In this document: positions 1 to 7,821 of the stretch, in pieces
How the letters are laid out: every line of letters starts with the position of its first letter
How positions within the stretch are numbered: position 1 is the first letter of the stretch
IMG/VR virus record: IMGVR_UViG_3300009132_000038
Span: 1 to 23,949 of that record
Origin: a virus
DNA: 23,949 nucleotides
Direction: 5' to 3' (one strand)
The notes under the pieces: model-generated
Database searches by the model: none
What the model saw: only the letters and a program-made list of their open reading frames with translations
What the model was told of the DNA's origin: nothing
Translations under genes and position numbers: made by a program

Positions 1-669
1 CATATTGCCAACTACAGAGAAACCACCATAGTAGCCGTAGAATCTCCACATCGCTCGCGGAGTTCTAAAGAACACTTTTCGCACAATGATACGTTTATCT
101 TGCACCTGTTCATAGTAGGGGACGAGCGTGTCTGTAGCCGAGGAGGCGGATATAATCGACTGAATATCATAGTCTTGCTGTCCGGATACTCTCGCTAGTG
201 ATCCTGAGTATATCGGGACTGTTCCACCGAGACCGGTTTCTGTCGACATCTGCTCTGTGACTCTGCGCACGTATCCATACTCAAAGCGAGGATACCGTAA
301 AGCTATGTCTGAGCCCGAAAGAGCAGATCCGGATTGGATTTGCCCATCCTGATCGAATGACCCTGTGGTAGAGCCGAGATAAGACGATAGACTATTCTTT
401 GTTTGATGAAGATTAACGAGATACGAATATTCTAAGACCGCCTCTTCATAGGCAGCATAAACATTACCCTCTGTTAATTCAATATCAAGTACATCGCCAC
501 CAAGCTTCTTGTATGTATAAGCCACTTGGTCGGCGGCGCCGGAGAGAAAATACTTAGAGGCAACATACACCCCGAATGGCAATGTGGCACCGACATTTAC
601 TGTAGAGCCCGTGGGGGGCAAAATGTTGGCATTAGAAGTTGATGCGGGGTTAAGGTTAGGTATGGCCAT
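1..669 (-). CDS. Probable neck/connector virion protein downstream of gp23 (3' end outside window)
   Basis: The frame opens with ATG at 667-669 and stays open for 223 codons to the window edge, so the C-terminus is missing. AGAGGAA about 7 nt upstream is a fair ribosome binding site. The N-terminus begins MAIPNLNPASTSNANILPP. A helical stretch follows (YAAYEEAVLEYSYLVNLHQT, about residues 80-100), then a Gly/Ser-rich segment, and an aromatic tract near the visible end (RAMWRFYGYYGGF). No catalytic motif, signal peptide or membrane segment is visible. It is the first gene after the major capsid gene and lies behind an intrinsic terminator, so it starts a new transcription unit. Small helical proteins at this position in T4-like genomes are often neck or head-tail connector components, so I infer that role. 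It does not look like tail sheath. The function is inferred from position only. Confidence 0.6.
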   Translation of the reverse strand, partial: MAIPNLNPASTSNANILPPTGSTVNVGATLPFGVYVASKYFLSGAADQVAYTYKKLGGDVLDIELTEGNVYAAYEEAVLEYSYLVNLHQTKNSLSSYLGSTTGSFDQDGQIQSGSALSGSDIALRYPRFEYGYVRRVTEQMSTETGLGGTVPIYSGSLARVSGQQDYDIQSIISASSATDTLVPYYEQVQDKRIIVRKVFFRTPRAMWRFYGYYGGFSVVGNM

Positions 670-693
670 TTAAAGTTCCTCTATTAATACATT

Positions 694-702
694 ACTAAAT
701 AG
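694..702 (-). promoter_or_regulatory. Candidate late promoter-like motif CTATTTAGT
   Basis: The minus strand reads CTATTTAGT, 24 nt before the start codon at 669 and immediately after the terminator at 703-732. Near-identical sequences follow hairpins at 3710-3718 and 11231-11239. It could be a promoter element for the next unit or simply the U-rich tail of the terminator. It does not match the T4 late consensus TATAAATA. Confidence 0.25.
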
Positions 703-732
703 AAAGCCCCGCCTCAAAAGAGACGGGGCTTT
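703..732 (-). terminator. Intrinsic terminator after gene 23
   Basis: A 13-bp stem (AAAGCCCCGTCTC / GAGGCGGGGCTTT on the minus strand) closes a TTTT loop and is followed by CTATTTAG. The one irregular pair is a G-U wobble in minus-strand RNA but an A-C mismatch in plus-strand RNA. The hairpin is therefore built for minus-strand transcripts. It lies 28 bp past the gp23 stop codon and would end the highly expressed capsid message. Confidence 0.85.
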
Positions 733-759
733 AACTATTTTGACCTTACGTCTGACTTA

Positions 760-2526
760 TTAGCCTGTTACCATGTCTCCACAGATAACAAGACCGTACA
801 TGTCTGGACGAACCATCTTCTTGGCATAACGGGTCATGACACCCTTACGAGGTACAAAGTCCTCTACACCGAAGATAGTAGGTGTGGTCTGCAGCGGCAC
901 ATAAGGTGCATACACATAACCACTCTCAAGGAAGGAACTTCCGCGGCGACCGACGAGGATCACGTTACGCATGAAGTATGGATCGACAAAGATGTCGAGC
1001 TTCTTCGAGAGGGAACCAACCTTAACAGCACCCGCGTCGCCACGGTCGCTATCAGCAGTCACGTTAGCACGGAAGCCAGCTGTGAACTCAAGGACGTTGG
1101 CAACTTCTGGTCCGCAGACGATGAAGTTGGCAGCACCACGCAGAGTCTTGCGGTGGATCTGTGCAGAGACGTCATTGATGGTCTCAATGAGAGTCTCATA
1201 CCACTCGGAGACGTTACCAGTGAAGTCTGGAGCGCCATTAGCACCGATCTCGGCACCAGTCTCGCGATTAACAAACTTACCTGGGGAACGCGACCAGTAA
1301 CGGGTACCAGCCTGAGCACCAACTACGAGGTCCTCAAGGATCTCGCGGTCAATCTCAAGAGCGATCTGCTCAGAAAGAATCTGAGTAAGCTCAACCTCTG
1401 CATCCAAGTTGTGGTATGCGTTGAGGTCCTGACCCAATTCTGGGGTCCACTTAGCCTTGAGCTTCTTGGTAGAAGCTGTGACAGCCACAGAATCAACCTT
1501 GATGTTGATCTCTGGAATCTGTGGATTGTTCTCCAGTCCCCAGAAGTCGGCTCCTTCAACAGCACCAATAGCCGAAGCGTCTTGGAAGTTGTCGTTCTCA
1601 ATGAAACGGCACGTGGATGTGTTAACGGATGTCGAAAGCTGTGTGGCTGTCTGACCGCTAGTCGACACATAAAGTGCGCGGAGGACCTCCTGGTTGCCAG
1701 AGTCATCCAGATCCGAGAAGGATCGGCTGAGAGCCGTGAGGCGCTGTACGAGTACAGCAACGTTCGTGGCGATGCTGGTCTCGAATGCGGTGGCATCCTG
1801 CTTGGAGAACTGTGTTCCAGCCATGTTAAACTCGGCAATAACAAAGTTCGAGCCAGAAGTAAGATCTGGATCAAATCGCAAAATGGTGTTACAATCAGCT
1901 TCGCTCATCGCGGATGGCTGATCGCCACCCTTGGACAACCCAAGGAATCCTGGGGCCACTGCACCACCAGCACCCAGGGTACCGGAAGCAATAATTGTAA
2001 TTGCAGTAGCTGCAAGAGTACCGCTTGGAGAAGCATAACCGTTGCGCAAGTTGTATGGACCCTGGGCTTCTGTACCCTCAAGTCCGTTCAGATCAACACC
2101 ACCTGTGATCTGCGAACCGACAACACCACCACCATAGATGGATGTGTTATTGGCGAAACCAAGGCGGCGCGAGCCGGACGAACCGTCACCACCGAACTCA
2201 AAATCAAGGAAGAAGATGAGGCCGGAAGGCAGGCTCATTGGCTGAACGCTTACGAGTTCGTTAGCGATCAGGTTGCCGAATACTCGGCGTACAAGTGGGA
2301 ATGCAACTGCTGCAAAACCCTGGACGTCGCCACCAGCCATGGTGGACGCCTCTCGGAGCAGCTCTTTTGCTTGGTTCTCAAGCAAACGTGCCATTCCATT
2401 CCGAACGGTATCGTCACCGAGACCCTCAAGAAGACCTGTCTGTTCCCACTTATTAATGAGAGCAGCACCTTCAGCTGAGAGATCACGATTTACGATGCCT
2501 TCGGTCAATTTCTCGACGATAGACAT
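760..2526 (-). CDS. 23: Major capsid protein, T4 gp23-like
   Basis: 588 aa, somewhat longer than T4 gp23 (521 aa). The best-conserved block is about residues 68-112, including GFAAVAFPLVRRVFGNLIAN and a segment ending GLIFFLDFEFG, which is characteristic of gp23. The N-terminus (LLEGLGDDTVRNGMARLLEN) resembles the gp23 propeptide. A Leu-Arg-Glu59/Ala60 site sits near where T4 gp21 cuts gp23 (after Glu65), so I infer removal of about 59 residues during maturation. Residues about 115-205 are Gly/Ala-rich and probably a surface-exposed variable insertion. The C-terminal third includes a conserved-looking segment with PYVPLQTTPTIFGVEDFVPR. The ATG has a strong AGGAGGT ribosome binding site. The gene follows the scaffold gene by 36 bp and is closed by a strong terminator, as expected for the most abundant virion protein. 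It would form the hexamers of the head shell. Confidence 0.97.
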   Translation of the reverse strand: MSIVEKLTEGIVNRDLSAEGAALINKWEQTGLLEGLGDDTVRNGMARLLENQAKELLREASTMAGGDVQGFAAVAFPLVRRVFGNLIANELVSVQPMSLPSGLIFFLDFEFGGDGSSGSRRLGFANNTSIYGGGVVGSQITGGVDLNGLEGTEAQGPYNLRNGYASPSGTLAATAITIIASGTLGAGGAVAPGFLGLSKGGDQPSAMSEADCNTILRFDPDLTSGSNFVIAEFNMAGTQFSKQDATAFETSIATNVAVLVQRLTALSRSFSDLDDSGNQEVLRALYVSTSGQTATQLSTSVNTSTCRFIENDNFQDASAIGAVEGADFWGLENNPQIPEINIKVDSVAVTASTKKLKAKWTPELGQDLNAYHNLDAEVELTQILSEQIALEIDREILEDLVVGAQAGTRYWSRSPGKFVNRETGAEIGANGAPDFTGNVSEWYETLIETINDVSAQIHRKTLRGAANFIVCGPEVANVLEFTAGFRANVTADSDRGDAGAVKVGSLSKKLDIFVDPYFMRNVILVGRRGSSFLESGYVYAPYVPLQTTPTIFGVEDFVPRKGVMTRYAKKMVRPDMYGLVICGDMVTG

Positions 2527-2562
2527 ATTAAAACCTCCTAATATTGTTATTAATGAATGTCA

Positions 2563-3678
2563 TTATTTATTCAAACCTGCTAAACGCAGCATACGACCCA
2601 TATTTGGGTCTTTAGTAGCCTCGTTGTTTTTTCGGGAGTTGAGTAATAAGGATGTAGGTCGCTGAACCGCTTCACGAAGTGTCTGTGGTCGTGTGCGCTG
2701 ATCTGGCGCGGACCCCACTGCGTTTTGAATCGTTTCAAAAATCATACCCGTTTCTTCAACAGAATTGGCAGATTGAACAGCTTCGACAATTTGTGTTTTT
2801 TGTCGCTCATTCAAGGAGGCGCTATTCAAAGCCTTGTTTTGATAAACAAGCTTGGCGTTATCCAAGTTCAACTTCATGAGCTGATCCTTGGCTTCCATAA
2901 TAAGAGCACGTAGCTCTGTATTAGAATCTGTAAGTTCTGAGATCTTCGTCTCAAAGAGGGCGGCGTCAGAAACTGTATCGACAGTCTGTACCTCTTCCTC
3001 TTCCTCTTCTTCGAGGTTATCGGCATTAGCGGCTGCTGCGGCCATGGCTTCATCATTAGCCTGGAGAACGCTGTTATAAGCGGACCCTTCAGCGGACCAG
3101 CCCTGGGGTCGTGGTGTCATATCCACAGTAAGCTCTTCGATCAGATCGGCGATCATCTCTTCAGTAAGGTTAATCTCGTCGTCTTCGCATGCCTCTTCCA
3201 CAGCTGCATTTTCGATGTCCTGATTGGACATTGCATCATCTTCTTCTTGATCAACTTGACTAACACCAGAGAGGGTTGCTGCGGCGTCAGACTCAACATC
3301 GCTCATACCTGTCTGAGTTTCTTCTAGTGCATCGGCAAGGTCGAGGGCGTCATTTAGGTCCTCTTCTTCCACCATCTCGTCTTCTTCCTCTATACGAGCC
3401 TTAAGGGCATCAAAATCAATCTCTACGATTTCTTCGTCTGGGACTCCATCAACTTCTTCATTGGCAAAAGCAAATGGGACATCTTCAGTAAATTCCATAA
3501 GATCTTCGCCATTTGTAGCCTCTTCCTCTAGTCCCATCTCATCCTGCTCCAAAAGAGTATCGAGGGCGCGCTTGACTTCTCCTGAGTATTTGTTTAGGAC
3601 AGCGTCTTCTGCATTTTTTAATGCAGCTTCCTTGAGGGCTTTAGCGTCTACAATTGCTTCTTCTAATAGTGAAGACAT
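2563..3678 (-). CDS. 22: Prohead core scaffold protein, T4 gp22-like
   Basis: 371 aa and extremely acidic, with runs of Glu/Asp at about residues 90-110, 150-180 and an eight-residue Glu run near 225. A predicted coiled-coil follows (about 235-285, containing LMKLNLDNAKLVYQNKAL). The C-terminus is basic and ends MGRMLRLAGLNK. Acidic helical composition, size and position directly upstream of gene 23 fit the T4 gp22 scaffold, which fills the prohead and is degraded by the protease before DNA enters. Leu/Ile-x-Glu sites (SLLEEA, TLLEQD, INLTEEM) are candidate cut sites. The start is ATG with TTGGAG 8 nt upstream. The gene is preceded by a terminator and a small inverted repeat, so it probably has its own promoter and is cotranscribed with 23. 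Sequence similarity to gp22 is weak by nature; the call rests mainly on context. Confidence 0.87.
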   Translation of the reverse strand: MSSLLEEAIVDAKALKEAALKNAEDAVLNKYSGEVKRALDTLLEQDEMGLEEEATNGEDLMEFTEDVPFAFANEEVDGVPDEEIVEIDFDALKARIEEEDEMVEEEDLNDALDLADALEETQTGMSDVESDAAATLSGVSQVDQEEDDAMSNQDIENAAVEEACEDDEINLTEEMIADLIEELTVDMTPRPQGWSAEGSAYNSVLQANDEAMAAAAANADNLEEEEEEEVQTVDTVSDAALFETKISELTDSNTELRALIMEAKDQLMKLNLDNAKLVYQNKALNSASLNERQKTQIVEAVQSANSVEETGMIFETIQNAVGSAPDQRTRPQTLREAVQRPTSLLLNSRKNNEATKDPNMGRMLRLAGLNK

Positions 3679-3693
3679 AAGATTACTCCAAAT

Positions 3694-3708
3694 CTGATAA
3701 CTTATCAG
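3694..3708. promoter_or_regulatory. Perfect 7-bp inverted repeat in the gene 22 leader
   Basis: CTGATAA-C-TTATCAG is a perfect inverted repeat 15 bp upstream of the scaffold start codon, just ahead of its ribosome binding site. It would form a small hairpin in the leader mRNA or serve as a dyad operator. AT-richness makes a weak fold likely. No function can be assigned. Confidence 0.4.
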
Positions 3709-3709
3709 A

Positions 3710-3718
3710 AATAAATAG
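3710..3718 (-). promoter_or_regulatory. Candidate late promoter-like motif CTATTTATT
   Basis: Minus strand CTATTTATT, 31 nt upstream of the gene 22 start and downstream of the terminator at 3774-3807. It is identical over nine bases to the motif at 11231-11239. A promoter is needed here to restart transcription of 22-23 after the terminator, but the element itself is unproven. Confidence 0.3.
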
Positions 3719-3773
3719 TGCTTAGGATGCCGAAATGACTAATAGATGATTATTTCCATCTTATTCTCAAACT

Positions 3774-3807
3774 AAAAAGGGTGCCCCCCAAAAGGAGGAC
3801 ACCCTTA
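3774..3807 (-). terminator. Intrinsic terminator after the 824-aa fibre gene
   Basis: The minus strand has AAGGGTGTCCTCC, a TTTT loop, GGGGGGCACCCTT and then TTTTTAG. The 13-bp GC-rich stem contains two G-U wobbles that pair only in minus-strand RNA, and the U-run follows directly. It lies 38 bp beyond the fibre stop codon and separates the fibre operon from scaffold-capsid. Confidence 0.9.
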
Positions 3808-3845
3808 GATAGTTAGAAACTATCCCAAGCTGAACTAGGTTCGGC

Positions 3846-6320
3846 TTAGTACAGTCGCCAAAGGTCGCTACCCACATCGACGCAGATCAAAGATACTGCG
3901 GCGTATGGGGACTCAAGGACCACAGACGCTGCACCGTCAATTGTACCGCCAGAGACAGTAATTGTCAGTGAAGAGCTGCAGTTTGCTGGAGCCTTAACGT
4001 GAACGATGTCGCCCACTTCCTGTGGAGCTGGCAAAGACCAGACCCGTGCGGATGTGAGAGAAGCGTTACCGTAGTTGAAACCTTCTGCCAATGTTGCAGC
4101 TTCGTCGCCAATGGCGTTTGGAGCTACAGCGGAGTCAGCAGAAAGAACACCGTTGGTTGCAGTGAGACCAGCACCTGCCATGGCAGTTACGAGGTCAGCA
4201 ATGCTTTCCTTCTTGGAACCGTTGTCATCAGCGTCGACAATAGCAATGCTATCAGCGGCAACATTGACAGCTGCGCCAGCGAGATCGTTAAGGTCAAGAC
4301 CGAGACGACCAGCTGTGGAAGAAAGACCTTCGTTAGCACCAGCTGCGAGAGCTGTTGCATAGTTAGCAAGACTGGAAATCTTGATAGCGCCAGAAGCACC
4401 GTCATCAATCACCATCATGTCTGCTGTAAGATCAATTGCGACCGAAGCCAAGTTGTCAGCAGTCAAAGTACCACCGATCTGGAAGTTACCCGAACCGGAA
4501 ACACCTGCTGCAGTAAGGTTCTTACTAGCATCAGAGAGCTGGCTGTTAGCAATCTTGAAAGTCTGAGCAACGTCGAGGGAACCAAGAGCTTCAAGCTCTG
4601 CACCGTTCGAACCCATGGAACCGAGGTTAGCCAGGGTATCGATAGCTGCCTCAATGGTAGCTTCAGTTGTAGCATCAAGAGATGCAACGTTCTGAAGTGC
4701 CTGAGCGGCGCTAAAGACCTCCACACTGTCAATCTGAAGTGTGCTGAACTTACCAGCGTCGGAACCAGAGACTACACCAGTGGAGAACATCATTGCCTCA
4801 AACTCGCCGCTGGATCCAATACCGATGTGACCAACGGAAGTGATAGAAGCACCACCGGTCATCGTACTAGCAACATCAAGACCTACGTCCGAAGCGCCGG
4901 ATACCTTAAGGTTAACGCGGGAAGTTGCTTCCTGCGGAGTAACCCGGTATACCAAGTCGTCAGACGCGTTGTAGATCGCGCTCATACCATCAAACATGTA
5001 GCTACTACCACTAGCAGATGACGAAACGGCGAGACCGATGTAGCCACCCATCATTGGGTTACGTGTAAGGTTGTACGAAATCAACTCGTCGTCGTCCAAC
5101 TTACCAGCTGTCGAAACGAGCGGCAGTCGACCTGAGACAAGGTTTGTCGCCTTAAGGTCAGCAGAACTCAGCATTACCGAAGTAGCAACAGAGCCCGAAC
5201 CATCATAAGTGAAGTTGGCGTTTGCGCCGAACTCACCATTCTGGTTGTACTGAACGTATGTGTCCGAACCCACAGCATCAAGGTTTTCAACGTTGATGTT
5301 GGTGATGCCGGAACCGTCACCCTTGAAGTAGGAAGCGGTCAGCTGATTGATACCAGTGATATCCTTGGACGCGTCGAGAACGACGGCCTTGGAAGCCTCA
5401 GCAGTACCCGCTGCAGCAACGTTGGTGAAGTTAAGATCAGCAGCGGAAGCATTAACGAGAACGCCACCAAGCAACAGACCATTGGTACCATCGTGAGAAG
5501 CGATATCAAAATCATACGCTCCATCTTTGATGATAATATCACCATCCGCCTGAAGCTGAATCAGATCAGAAACCGAGTCTGGTCCAATGTAGCTGTCGTC
5601 GTCGACAGACAAGCTCTTGAGAGCTACGTCACCGTCGGCATCAACAGAGAAGCCGGACATTGTGATTGTGCCCATTGTGAGGTCGCCGGAGCCATCAACA
5701 CTTGTGAGACCGCTAGCGGCACCAGCTGCGCTGATAGATGCAGCTGCCAAAGTCAGAGCATTGGCGGTTGCAGTTCCATCCACGGCGAGCGATGCACCCT
5801 GGAGTTGTCCCGAACCACTGACTGTGGATGTCGAGGCCAGCGATGCAACGTTGGAGTTGCCGGAACTATCAACAGAAAAGCCTGTCATAGTGATGCTGCC
5901 CATTGTGAGGTCACCAGAACCGTCAACACTCGTGATGTTACTGACTGCGCGAGCAGACGAGATAACCTCTGAGTTTGCAATCTTAAGACCCTGAGCAACG
6001 TCAAGAGAGCCAAGAGCCTCAAGTTCGCTACCGTCTGAACCCATGGATGCGAGATTTGCAAGTGTATCGATTGCAGCCTCAACAGTTGCCTCAGTTGTTG
6101 CATCAAGGGATGCAATGTTCTTGAGACCTTGTGCGGCGTCAATGACTTCTACACTGTCAATGGAAAGTGTGCTGAACTTACCAGCAGCCGAACCAGAAAC
6201 AATACCGGACTGTAATACAGACGCGACTTCGCTTCCCGCTTGGTTGTGGAGCTTAAAAGCACCTTCCTGTGTAAGGGCGCCACTCATCTGAGCGAGACCC
6301 GATTGATATTTATATGCCAT
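3846..6320 (-). CDS. Long repetitive fibre-like virion protein
   Basis: 824 aa, rich in Ala, Ser, Gly, Asp and Thr with almost no Cys, typical of a fibrous beta-structured phage protein. An 80-residue unit at residues 39-118 recurs at 514-593 with about 81% identity. A shorter unit (SVDGSGDLTMG...) occurs at 128-161 and 204-237. Residues about 353-374 (YVQYNQNGEFGANANFTYDG) match a module also present in the next two upstream fibre genes. The last about 65 residues (TITVSGGTIDGAASVVLESP ... WRLY) match the C-terminal domain of the 440-aa fibre at 6499-7821. There is no signal peptide or enzymatic motif. The ATG has AGGAGG upstream, and a terminator follows. It is probably a tail, neck or head fibre taking part in host recognition; which one cannot be told from sequence. 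Confidence 0.8.
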   Translation of the reverse strand: MAYKYQSGLAQMSGALTQEGAFKLHNQAGSEVASVLQSGIVSGSAAGKFSTLSIDSVEVIDAAQGLKNIASLDATTEATVEAAIDTLANLASMGSDGSELEALGSLDVAQGLKIANSEVISSARAVSNITSVDGSGDLTMGSITMTGFSVDSSGNSNVASLASTSTVSGSGQLQGASLAVDGTATANALTLAAASISAAGAASGLTSVDGSGDLTMGTITMSGFSVDADGDVALKSLSVDDDSYIGPDSVSDLIQLQADGDIIIKDGAYDFDIASHDGTNGLLLGGVLVNASAADLNFTNVAAAGTAEASKAVVLDASKDITGINQLTASYFKGDGSGITNINVENLDAVGSDTYVQYNQNGEFGANANFTYDGSGSVATSVMLSSADLKATNLVSGRLPLVSTAGKLDDDELISYNLTRNPMMGGYIGLAVSSSASGSSYMFDGMSAIYNASDDLVYRVTPQEATSRVNLKVSGASDVGLDVASTMTGGASITSVGHIGIGSSGEFEAMMFSTGVVSGSDAGKFSTLQIDSVEVFSAAQALQNVASLDATTEATIEAAIDTLANLGSMGSNGAELEALGSLDVAQTFKIANSQLSDASKNLTAAGVSGSGNFQIGGTLTADNLASVAIDLTADMMVIDDGASGAIKISSLANYATALAAGANEGLSSTAGRLGLDLNDLAGAAVNVAADSIAIVDADDNGSKKESIADLVTAMAGAGLTATNGVLSADSAVAPNAIGDEAATLAEGFNYGNASLTSARVWSLPAPQEVGDIVHVKAPANCSSSLTITVSGGTIDGAASVVLESPYAAVSLICVDVGSDLWRLY
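4542..4781 (-). repeat. Copy 2 of an 80-aa intragenic repeat
   Basis: Encodes residues 514-593 of the 824-aa fibre. It is the counterpart of 5967-6206 with 65 of 80 residues identical by direct alignment. It shares the block LGSLDVAQ and the helical block SLDATTEAT(V/I)EAAIDTLANL. Confidence 0.9.
5610..5711 (-). repeat. Copy 2 of the short SVDGSGDLTMG repeat
   Basis: Encodes residues 204-237 of the 824-aa fibre and matches residues 128-161 (SVDGSGDLTMG(S/T)ITM(T/S)GFSVD). The 76-residue offset suggests tandem duplication within the fibre shaft. Confidence 0.8.
5838..5939 (-). repeat. Copy 1 of the short SVDGSGDLTMG repeat
   Basis: Encodes residues 128-161 of the 824-aa fibre. See the partner at 5610-5711; similarity is visible in both DNA and protein. 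Confidence 0.8.
5967..6206 (-). repeat. Copy 1 of an 80-aa intragenic repeat
   Basis: Encodes residues 39-118 of the 824-aa fibre. It is the partner of 4542-4781. The two copies are 475 residues apart, so this is not a simple tandem array; the intervening shaft may have been inserted or duplicated. Confidence 0.9.
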
Positions 6321-6498
6321 TTTAAAAAATCCTCCTATGGAAATGACTGAGACTGTGTTAAATCAAAAAATGTTTGAGGGTATCACTATCGGAGGAAGGA
6401 GTTACTAAAATTCTATACCCACATATGTCTCATTACATATAGATCTTTGGACGACAAGAAGACAGAAATATTTTATATTTTATTATATTTTTTTTACT
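6321..6498. other. AT-rich intergenic region between two fibre genes
   Basis: 178 bp without a credible gene. The part next to the upstream gene (about 6466-6495) is nearly pure A/T and includes a minus-strand TATAAT (6482-6487), but I see no good -35 box. The part next to the downstream gene holds its AGGAGG ribosome binding site. No strong GC-rich terminator hairpin is seen. It may carry a promoter for the 824-aa fibre gene. Confidence 0.5.
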
Positions 6499-7821
6499 TT
6501 AGTAAATGAACCAGTTTGTGCCATTTGAATATAGAAATACTGATCCATATGGCGACTCTATGAAAACGTCGGAATTACCATCTATTGTCTGGGAAGCAGA
6601 AGCATTAAGAGTTATAGTATTAGTCGGGCTTGCGGCCCCTGACTCATCTTTAATCACGAGAACCTGACCATCAGAAAAGGCTGTAGCATCACACAAAATA
6701 GATGTGGGTACAGCTGTGACAGCGAGAATATATTCGGTTAGGGATGCGGTATGGGTCGTGGAGATTGCGGTGCGCTTATGAATAAGTCCGCCGGATAGAT
6801 AAGAATTCCCATCGGTGCGAAGCGCTGAGGAGCTTAGTGTTGTCACTTGGGCTAAAGATCCCGTATAGGATCCTGTTAGCGTCGTTCCATTAAATGTAAG
6901 GTTTGCTGAGGCTCCGAAGCTGCCAGCATTGTTAAACTGAAGTTGGGTGTTAGCGCCGGCTGGTGATGTCGTAGCGCCGTCGCCTGTGGCGAGTACAACA
7001 TTGTTATTAGCGTCCAGAGATAAGTAACTCCCCGGGCCGGCCATTGTCCCGGACACAGGTTCTATATTCACAAACGATGCAGAAATCGTGGTGAGTTCAG
7101 CCAGCGAACCCGTATAGGACCCGGTGAGGGTTGTGCCGTTGAAGGTGAGGTTACTTGAGCCAGAGAATGCGCCGGCATTATTGAATTGTATTTCTGTGGT
7201 TGCGCCGCCGGGGTTTTGTCCGGAACCACTCATACGCGTGATAGCATAATCACCAATGTACAGGAATGCATCCACATAGGCAGGATTCTCGTCCGAATCC
7301 GTGGGCGGGTCCTGTTGGAAAAAGATTCCATTAAAATAATCTAGTACCCAATCGCGAGCGTCAAGAGCGGGAATCTGTGTTGGTCCAGATGAGGTGTGGT
7401 ATACCAGAGCCGTGTAGTTGGACCCGAAGGAGGGAGGGATGATCTGAAGGGTGCCAGTTGTCTCATTCAAAACTTGTCCATTAAGATAGAAACCAGTGCC
7501 TTTCTTGGGGTTGGAAGAGTTCGCCTGATAGTCTGTAGGGAGACTCAAAGCGAATGCTTGATAGCGACCGTCATCATCTTTGGTGCCGGCCATGGGAGTT
7601 GCAACAAGTTTCACCATCTCCGCAACGCCTCCCAAAATAGTATAATAGGAGCTAGAAACTGGGGTAGGCGGTTCGTACCCAAAAATAGTACTAGCGCCCA
7701 TACTGATATTTGAGCCTATACCCTCGTTGGATACCCCTTTCGTATTAGATGTTTGTGCTTTGCCTAAAACCTTCTTGAAAGAAAGATTAAGTTTTGAAGT
7801 ATCGGTTAATGCAGTGGACAT
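6499..7821 (-). CDS. Fibre-like virion protein with duplicated QFNNAG modules
   Basis: 440 aa. Residues 1-205 form a non-repetitive N-terminal region, including ARDWVLDYFNGIFFQQDPP (155-173), which I take to be the virion-attachment part. Residues 209-247 and 292-330 are two copies of a module with QFNNAG(A/S)F and a shared NLTFNGTTLTGSYTGSLA core, separated by a linker (GPGSYLSLDANNNVVLATG). The last about 80 residues (CDATAFSDGQVLVIKDESG ... NWFIY) are related to the C-terminus of the 824-aa fibre and probably form the distal tip or trimerisation domain. The ATG directly abuts the stop of the 983-aa gene, with GGGGAG inside that gene as ribosome binding site. Likely a tail or neck fibre. 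Confidence 0.8.
   Translation of the reverse strand: MSTALTDTSKLNLSFKKVLGKAQTSNTKGVSNEGIGSNISMGASTIFGYEPPTPVSSSYYTILGGVAEMVKLVATPMAGTKDDDGRYQAFALSLPTDYQANSSNPKKGTGFYLNGQVLNETTGTLQIIPPSFGSNYTALVYHTSSGPTQIPALDARDWVLDYFNGIFFQQDPPTDSDENPAYVDAFLYIGDYAITRMSGSGQNPGGATTEIQFNNAGAFSGSSNLTFNGTTLTGSYTGSLAELTTISASFVNIEPVSGTMAGPGSYLSLDANNNVVLATGDGATTSPAGANTQLQFNNAGSFGASANLTFNGTTLTGSYTGSLAQVTTLSSSALRTDGNSYLSGGLIHKRTAISTTHTASLTEYILAVTAVPTSILCDATAFSDGQVLVIKDESGAASPTNTITLNASASQTIDGNSDVFIESPYGSVFLYSNGTNWFIY
6832..6948 (-). repeat. Copy 2 of the QFNNAG/NLTFNGTTLTGS module
   Basis: Encodes residues 292-330 of the 440-aa fibre. It matches residues 209-247 at a spacing of 83 residues. The core NLTFNGTTLTGSYTGSLA is identical in both copies. 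Confidence 0.85.
7081..7197 (-). repeat. Copy 1 of the QFNNAG/NLTFNGTTLTGS module
   Basis: Encodes residues 209-247 of the 440-aa fibre. Divergent versions are also visible in the 983-aa protein (about residues 243-262) and the 824-aa protein (353-374), so the module is shared among three neighbouring genes. Confidence 0.85.

Noticed and set aside
1153-2478. Long plus-strand open frame (441 codons) opposite the major capsid gene
   Set aside because: It mirrors the biased codon use of gp23 on the other strand. The translation is Cys/Ser/Val-rich with no domain pattern, there is no ribosome binding site, and the minus-strand product is certain.
3827-3847. Hairpin AAGCTGAAC-TAG-GTTCGGCTT at the fibre stop codon
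   Set aside because: The stem has an A-C mismatch in minus-strand RNA and no following U-run. The terminator at 3774-3807 is the better candidate.
3999-5021. Plus-strand open frame (340 codons) opposite the 824-aa fibre gene
   Set aside because: The translation is Cys-rich and repeats only because the fibre repeats do. It is an antisense shadow.
6307-6314. Perfect T4 late promoter box TATAAATA on the minus strand
   Set aside because: It lies in codons 3-5 of the 824-aa fibre gene, so a transcript from it would lack the start codon. It arises from the Tyr-Lys-Tyr codons.
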